This document shows, one piece after another, positions 59,405 to 64,000 of a DNA stretch of 64,000 nt; the first letter of the stretch is position 1, and the number at the start of each line of letters is the position of its first letter. The position numbers and the translations under genes are program-made. The notes beneath the pieces were generated by a model that saw only the letters and a list, made by a program, of their open reading frames with translations, did no database searches and was not told where the DNA came from. The stretch is from UBA6168 sp965222975 (GTDB lineage: Bacteria > Bacteroidota > Bacteroidia > Chitinophagales > Saprospiraceae). The DNA lies in assembly GCA_965222975.1 (NCBI GenBank), contig CBDCVJ010000015.1:1-64000 (forward strand), read 5' to 3'.

Positions 59405-59595
59405 TGTAACGTTTTGCGTAGCTCTATAAAATTTCAGGCAGTTCCCAGAGCGGCGGGGTTATTTTACCCCGCACTTCCAGCAAGGTTTAAAAATTTGTGC
59501 TTGGATGCGGGGTAAAATAACCCCGCCGCTCTGGGAATTTATCAAAATTTATAGATTCGAAACCACTTTTATTAATAACTACGCAAAACGTTACA
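59405..59595. repeat. Perfect nested inverted repeat
   Basis: Outer 17-bp arms, TGTAACGTTTTGCGTAG (59405-59421) and complement (59579-59595), are perfect and end in GTAG. Inner 32-bp arms (59442-59473 and 59506-59537) are also perfect; each inner arm contains its own palindrome, GCGGGGTtATTTTACCCCGC. The core is much more GC-rich than its surroundings. Confidence 0.95.
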
Positions 59596-59675
59596 ATCAG
59601 TAAGTTTCTTTATTTTTTTGAACAACACCAACATACTTAGGAATGGTGAAAAAATAACTTACCGATTTCAGAAAT

Positions 59676-59760
59676 AGATTTACTAAATTTCAAAAATTTA
59701 GCAAATCGGTTAGCCCTCCAGTTTTGCTATCCCGATGATTCTATCGGGATAGTAAAACTT
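59676..59760. repeat. Twin-hairpin intergenic repeat, family B copy 2
   Basis: Hairpin one is 59676-59707 (ATTTACTAAATTT..AAATTTAGCAAAT) and hairpin two is 59721-59757 (TTTTGCTATCCCGAT..ATCGGGATAGTAAAA). Copy 1 is at 9818-9900. The second hairpin is changed inside its stem, but pairing is kept. The rest of 59357-59822 shows no gene. Confidence 0.75.
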
Positions 59761-59822
59761 ATTTTACAATAAAGCACAATGAATCGGTATGCTGTTTTTT
59801 TTCAATCCTTTATTCAAACAAT

Positions 59823-61370
59823 ATGAATAAAGCAATATTTTTCGCCCTTTGCATTTTTATTTTTAATTGCCAAAGCGAAAAAAAAGAAGAACCTGCAAAA
59901 CCAAACATTATTTACATCCTCGCCGATGATCTGGGCTATGGCGAATTAGGCATTTACGGGCAAAAATTAATCGAAACTCCGAATATTGATGCACTGGCAA
60001 AAAGTGGGATGTTATTTACGCAGCATTACACGGGCGCACCCGTATGTGCCCCGGCCCGTTGCGTTTTAATGACTGGCCGGCATACCGGCCATGCCCATGT
60101 TCGTGGCAATGATGAATGGGGGGCAAGGGGAAAAGTCTGGGATTATGAAGCCATGTTCAACGATCCATTTTTGGAAGGTCAACGGCCATTGCCTGACAGC
60201 ATTATTACGCTTGCAGAAATATTACAAAATGCCAACTATGAAACTGGCGCAGTGGGAAAATGGGGATTGGGCGCACCAACAACTGAGGGAGTTCCAAACA
60301 AACAAGGATTTGATTTTTTTTACGGTTACAATTGTCAACGCCAAGCACATACGTATTACCCAATGCATCTATGGAAAAATGAAGAACGGGATTTATTGAG
60401 CAATAAAATGATCGCACCTCATTCCAATTTGGCTGGAGATGCCGACCCCAATAATTCTGCCAGTTATACTGATTTTAAATTAAATGATTATGCGCCCGAT
60501 AAAATGCACGAGGAGGCATTAATTTTTTTGGAAGAAAATAAAAGCAAACCGTTTTTCCTTTATTATGCATCGCCCATTCCACACCTGCCGTTGCAAGCGC
60601 CGGAGCGTTGGGTAAATTATTACAGAAATAAATTGGGTGATGAAAAACCATATACTGGAAAAAGTTATTTTCCCTGCCAATTTCCCCGAGCGACATATGC
60701 GGGAATGATTTCCTATTTGGATGAACAAGTCGGAGGTTTAATCAATAAATTAAAAGAGTTGGGAATTTATGAAAACACCTTGGTTGTTTTTACAAGCGAC
60801 AATGGCCCAACCTATACCGGAGGTGCCGATACAGAATTTTTTAAAAGTGCCCACCCTTTTATCACTGCAAAAGGACGTGGAAAAGGTTCGGTATATGAAG
60901 GTGGAATCCGAGTGCCACTGATTGCAGCTTGGCCGGGGAAAATAAAAGCAGGAAGCCGTACTGACCATATTTCCTGTTTTTACGATGTCATGCCCACCAT
61001 TTGTGACTTGGTTGGCACATCAAGTCATTCCGAAACAGATGGTATTAGTTTTCTACCAACCTTGCTGGGACAAAAGCAGAAAGAGCATGAATATTTATAT
61101 TGGGAATTTCCCGGATACAATGGGCAACAAGCATTGCGGATGAGCAACTGGAAAGCCGTACGAAAAGACATAAAAGATGGTAACTTAAAAATTGAATTGT
61201 ATGACCTTGAAAATGATATTCAGGAACAAAACGATGTTTCTTTATCCAATCTTGATTTAATTAAAATAATAAAAACCATATTTGCGGCTGAACATGTTCC
61301 GGCATCTATTGATAAATTTAAATTGGAAGCACTGGGGGATGTATTGGCAACAAACAAAAATAAAGAATGA
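59823..61370 (+). CDS. Sulfatase (arylsulfatase A-type), lipoprotein
   Basis: A 515-residue sulfatase. Lipobox FNC (cysteine 16) is followed by YILADDLGYGELGIYG (metal aspartates), CAPAR (75-79, formylglycine site), MTGRHTGHAHVRGN, GAVGKWGLG, FFLYYASPIPHLP and VVFTSDNGPT. The C-terminal half is normal. It is likely an exo-acting sulfatase against a sulfated sugar. It overlaps the lactonase gene by 4 bp (ATGA), so both are translated from one message. Confidence 0.95.
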   Translation: MNKAIFFALCIFIFNCQSEKKEEPAKPNIIYILADDLGYGELGIYGQKLIETPNIDALAKSGMLFTQHYTGAPVCAPARCVLMTGRHTGHAHVRGNDEWGARGKVWDYEAMFNDPFLEGQRPLPDSIITLAEILQNANYETGAVGKWGLGAPTTEGVPNKQGFDFFYGYNCQRQAHTYYPMHLWKNEERDLLSNKMIAPHSNLAGDADPNNSASYTDFKLNDYAPDKMHEEALIFLEENKSKPFFLYYASPIPHLPLQAPERWVNYYRNKLGDEKPYTGKSYFPCQFPRATYAGMISYLDEQVGGLINKLKELGIYENTLVVFTSDNGPTYTGGADTEFFKSAHPFITAKGRGKGSVYEGGIRVPLIAAWPGKIKAGSRTDHISCFYDVMPTICDLVGTSSHSETDGISFLPTLLGQKQKEHEYLYWEFPGYNGQQALRMSNWKAVRKDIKDGNLKIELYDLENDIQEQNDVSLSNLDLIKIIKTIFAAEHVPASIDKFKLEALGDVLATNKNKE

Positions 61371-62533
61371 ATAAACTATCCAAGTCGGTATTATTATTTA
61401 TAGCACTTTGCCTTTTTTTTGCGTGCGAAAAAAAAGCGCCGCAAGAAGCTATAGACCAAATGTTTTTCGTGGGAGGATATACCAGTAATGAAAAAAAAGA
61501 GGAAAGCAAGGGCATTTCAACTTGTACCGTCAATACAGAGACAGGGGAAATGAAATTACTAAATGTTTTTGAAAAAGTAATTGATCCCTCCTATTTAGCA
61601 GTTCATCCCAATGGAAAATATTTATATGCAGCCAATGAAATAGGTGGCGACAAACCTGGTTATGCCACGGCGTTTAAAATATTGGAAAATGGCCAGCTTG
61701 AATTCTTAAATGAAAAATATACGGGCGGCGACTACCCTTGCCATATCAGCATTTCCAGTGACAATAAATACGTATTGGCAGCTAATTATGGGAATGGAGG
61801 TGTCACTGTATTTCCAATAACGGCTGATGGTGCTTTGGAAAAAAGATCAAGTGCTATAAAACACAGTGGCCATGGTCCTTTCGAAGAGCGGCAAGAGGCT
61901 CCCCATGCCCACTATTTCGGCACGGCCATCAATGATTCCAGCGCATTTGCAGTTGACTTGGGCACCGACCAAATACTTCATTACCGCATTCGGGAAAACG
62001 GTAAACTGGGAGTAAAATCGCTAACGAAAGTCTCCGCTGGATCGGGGCCACGGCACATCGTATTTCACCCAACCATTAAATGCTGTTATGTCATTACGGA
62101 ATTTAACAATAAAATAGAAGCGTATAAATATTCTTCGGAAAATAAACCATTTGAACAGTTTCAAATAATCAGTACGTTGGAAAAAGAATTGCCTTTTTAT
62201 TCCGCTACTTCCTCTGCTATTAAAATACATCCGTCCGGGAAATATTTATATGCAGCCAACCGGGGAATTCCTGAAGTGGATGAAGATAACATTGCCATGT
62301 TTTCTATCCAAAACCCAGGAGGGGTATTGACTTTTTTGGGAAATATCGGCACACAAGGAAAAGTGCCCCGTGATTTTGAAATTGACCCGACTGGAAAAAT
62401 TTTAATTGTTGCCAATCAGGGAACCAACAATTTGGTGTCGTTTAAGATAAATAATGAAACAGGGGAATTGACGCCGACGGGATTTGAACTTCCAATTAAT
62501 TCTGCGACTTGCGTTAAATTTTGGGTGAAATGA
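61367..62533 (+). CDS. Lactonase-family lipoprotein (7-bladed propeller)
   Basis: A 388-residue lipoprotein (FFAC, cysteine 20) of the 6-phosphogluconolactonase/lactonase propeller family: FFVGGYTSNEKKEESKGI, YLAVHPNGKYLYAANE, PCHISISSDNKYVLAANYGNGGVTVFPI, HAHYFGTAINDSSAFAVDLGTDQI, GSGPRHIVFHP, IHPSGKYLYAANRG and VPRDFEIDPTGKILIVANQGTNNLVSF. It would open sugar lactones outside the cytoplasm. Coupling to a sulfatase suggests it acts on a product of the same polysaccharide. Confidence 0.92.
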   Translation: MNKLSKSVLLFIALCLFFACEKKAPQEAIDQMFFVGGYTSNEKKEESKGISTCTVNTETGEMKLLNVFEKVIDPSYLAVHPNGKYLYAANEIGGDKPGYATAFKILENGQLEFLNEKYTGGDYPCHISISSDNKYVLAANYGNGGVTVFPITADGALEKRSSAIKHSGHGPFEERQEAPHAHYFGTAINDSSAFAVDLGTDQILHYRIRENGKLGVKSLTKVSAGSGPRHIVFHPTIKCCYVITEFNNKIEAYKYSSENKPFEQFQIISTLEKELPFYSATSSAIKIHPSGKYLYAANRGIPEVDEDNIAMFSIQNPGGVLTFLGNIGTQGKVPRDFEIDPTGKILIVANQGTNNLVSFKINNETGELTPTGFELPINSATCVKFWVK

Positions 62534-62566
62534 TGGTGCAGGCTAAATATAAGGAACCCTTACCGT

Positions 62567-62610
62567 TTTCCTCCCCCCAGCCCCCTTTGGAGGGGGCTGG
62601 GGGGAGGAAA
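62567..62610. repeat. GC-rich perfect hairpin between lactonase and sulfatase
   Basis: A 20-bp perfect stem (62567-62586 with 62591-62610) with a 4-nt TTGG loop, consisting of C-runs and G-runs. Similar C-rich/G-rich intergenic palindromes occur in many bacteria, from general knowledge. It could end or stabilise the lactonase transcript within the operon. Confidence 0.9.
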
Positions 62611-62665
62611 TTTGAGGACTAAAAATTCACTTTTAAATTATTGCTCAAAAGCAATTATTAAAAAA

Positions 62666-64000
62666 ATGAAAACTCAATTAATTTTTCTAATATTTTTTTA
62701 TTCGCTTACAATATTTTCCTGCACCGAAAAAAATGTACCTATCGCAACAAATATACCACCCAATATCCTTTTTATTTTCACGGACGACCATGCAAAAAAT
62801 GCCACGAGTCTATATTCCAATAAATTAATCCAAACGCCGAATATAGACCGTATTGGAAAAGAGGGAATTGTATTCAATCGGGCCTTTGTGACAAATTCGA
62901 TATGTGGCCCTTCCCGCGCCGTAATATTGACGGGAAAACATTCACATTTAAATGGCTTTCGGCAAAACGGCGACCGACTCGATGGCGCTCAACAGACCTT
63001 TCCAAAATTATTGCAAAAGGCTGGTTATCAAACTGCTATAGTGGGAAAATGGCATTTAGGCTCTCCTCCTACAGGTTTTAATTACTCCAATGTATTAATT
63101 GGGCAAGGCCAGTATTATAATCCTGTTTTTATTGAAAATGGCGATACTGCTAAACATATCGGCCACTCAACGGACATCGTCACTGATCTGTCTTTAAGTT
63201 TTATGGATAGTCTGAATAAAGATCGGCCTTTTTGTATGATGGTACAATATAAAGCCCCACACCGAAATTGGATGCCCCACGCCCGTTATTTTAAAGAATT
63301 TGAAAACGACCTTCCTGTACCTGAAACTTTTTTCGATGATTATGCATCCCGAAGCGATGCTGCCAAAGATGCAGATATGCGAATCGCTGACATGTTCTTA
63401 TCGCTCGACATGAAATTAAATCCTGAAATTTATGAGGAGGATAATAATTCAGGAGGGATGGAAAGATTCGATCCTTCTAAACAATGGCAAAGCAACTTGG
63501 CTCAATTAACACTAGAACAAAAAGAAGTTTGGGACGAGCATTATAAGCCGATCAACGAATTTTACAAAAAAAATAAAAAGAATTGGACGGAAAAAGAATT
63601 GACCCTATGGAAATACCAACGATATATTAAAGATTATTTACGCTGCGTTAAATCAGTGGACGATAATGTTGGGCGCATATTAAAATATTTAGAGAAAAAT
63701 AATTTATTGGAAAATACGCTGGTCGTTTATTCCTCCGATCAAGGTTTTTATTTGGGTGAACATGGCTGGTATGACAAACGCTTTATGTACGAGGAATCGT
63801 TCGGTACGCCAATGGCCATGCGTTTTCCAAAAAAAATAAAAACAAAAACAATTTGCAATGAACTGGTCATGAACCTCGACTTGGCACCTACTTTTTTAGA
63901 TATTGCAGGTGTTGAAATACCTGCAGATATGCAGGGGAAGTCTTTGTTGCCATTATTTTCAAATCCAAATAAACACGACTGGCGGGATGCCATATATTAC
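62666..64000 (+). CDS. Sulfatase, partial at window end
   Basis: An open frame of 445 codons reaches the last base of the window without a stop. MKTQLIFLIFFYSLTIFSC gives a lipoprotein signal (cysteine 19). The sulfatase motif is CGPSR (80-84), with FIFTDDH (DD at 40-41), MTGK-like LTGKHSHLNGF, AIVGKWHLGSP and VVYSSDQGFYLGEHGWYDKR. The extended loop with DMFLSLDMKLNPEIYEED and the DQGFYLGEHG style match the sulfatase S1 subgroup that includes iduronate- or N-sulfoglucosamine-type enzymes, without proving it. The C-terminus is outside the window. It lies 132 bp after the lactonase. Confidence 0.93.
   Translation, partial: MKTQLIFLIFFYSLTIFSCTEKNVPIATNIPPNILFIFTDDHAKNATSLYSNKLIQTPNIDRIGKEGIVFNRAFVTNSICGPSRAVILTGKHSHLNGFRQNGDRLDGAQQTFPKLLQKAGYQTAIVGKWHLGSPPTGFNYSNVLIGQGQYYNPVFIENGDTAKHIGHSTDIVTDLSLSFMDSLNKDRPFCMMVQYKAPHRNWMPHARYFKEFENDLPVPETFFDDYASRSDAAKDADMRIADMFLSLDMKLNPEIYEEDNNSGGMERFDPSKQWQSNLAQLTLEQKEVWDEHYKPINEFYKKNKKNWTEKELTLWKYQRYIKDYLRCVKSVDDNVGRILKYLEKNNLLENTLVVYSSDQGFYLGEHGWYDKRFMYEESFGTPMAMRFPKKIKTKTICNELVMNLDLAPTFLDIAGVEIPADMQGKSLLPLFSNPNKHDWRDAIYY

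Noticed and set aside
62567..62610. Ordinary terminator
   Set aside because: The stem is unusually long with C/G runs and no U tract follows, so I list it as a repeat instead.
1..64000. tRNA, rRNA or riboswitch
   Set aside because: No cloverleaf, rRNA segment or known riboswitch core was recognised by eye; a covariance-model scan would be needed to exclude small RNAs.

Overview
The window looks like the genome of a member of the Bacteroidota, most likely a Saprospiria-type bacterium. The evidence is type IX secretion (T9SS) C-terminal domains of both kinds, a SusC/SusD pair, CHU_C/PKD proteins, several lipoprotein signals, AT-rich coding sequence, no recognisable Shine-Dalgarno sites, and a TAnnTTTG box before rplS. 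I could not test the taxonomy. No tRNA, rRNA, CRISPR array, integrase or ordinary transposase was seen.

Layout. (1) 184-9666, minus strand: a tightly packed purine catabolic operon in the order guaD, xdhA, xdhB, allantoinase, puuD, uraD-uraH fusion, CitE-like enzyme. It would take guanine through xanthine and urate to allantoate, but xdhB, allantoinase and puuD carry four single-base frameshifts in short homopolymers. (2) 10085-14606: assorted single genes (aminoacyl-tRNA-synthetase-like protein, VOC protein, TonB-C protein, beta-barrel protein, Rpn nuclease). (3) 15006-32459: a polysaccharide/uronate locus. It holds a Gfo/Idh/MocA oxidoreductase, a membrane-anchored Reg_prop/HTH regulator, SusC, SusD, a large T9SS carbohydrate-binding protein, then an SDR oxidoreductase, UxuA and UxaC, which together suggest uptake of a glucuronate-containing glycan and its catabolism. 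(4) 32500-44337: a Sua5-type tRNA-modification gene, then T9SS cargo: two paralogous PKD/CHU_C proteins flanking three type-A cargo genes, one with a metzincin-like protease domain. (5) 44522-51694: rplS, an outer-membrane protein, an HTH protein with a PLD-like region, a TPR-like protein, and a nucleosidase fused to what looks like an effector-associated domain (candidate immune effector). (6) 52138-64000: a sulfatase-rich locus with three sulfatases, a PhoD-like phosphoesterase and a lactonase, plus a PfkB kinase/BtpA pair and two glycosidase remnants, cut by the window end.

The feature that ordinary annotation would miss is the intergenic DNA. It holds more than a dozen long inverted repeats. 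Several are twin hairpins in opposite orientation (a REPIN-like layout). Two families occur twice as dispersed copies, one pair in opposite orientation with a covarying base pair between its ends. Some carry a GTAG tetranucleotide at the hairpin foot, as bacterial REP sequences do. Five different genes have a long inverted repeat whose downstream end lies only 14-18 nt before the start codon. Two of these, before susD and before the uronate operon, share the same arm sequence. This palindrome system is my best candidate for something undescribed; the nucleosidase-EAD gene comes second.
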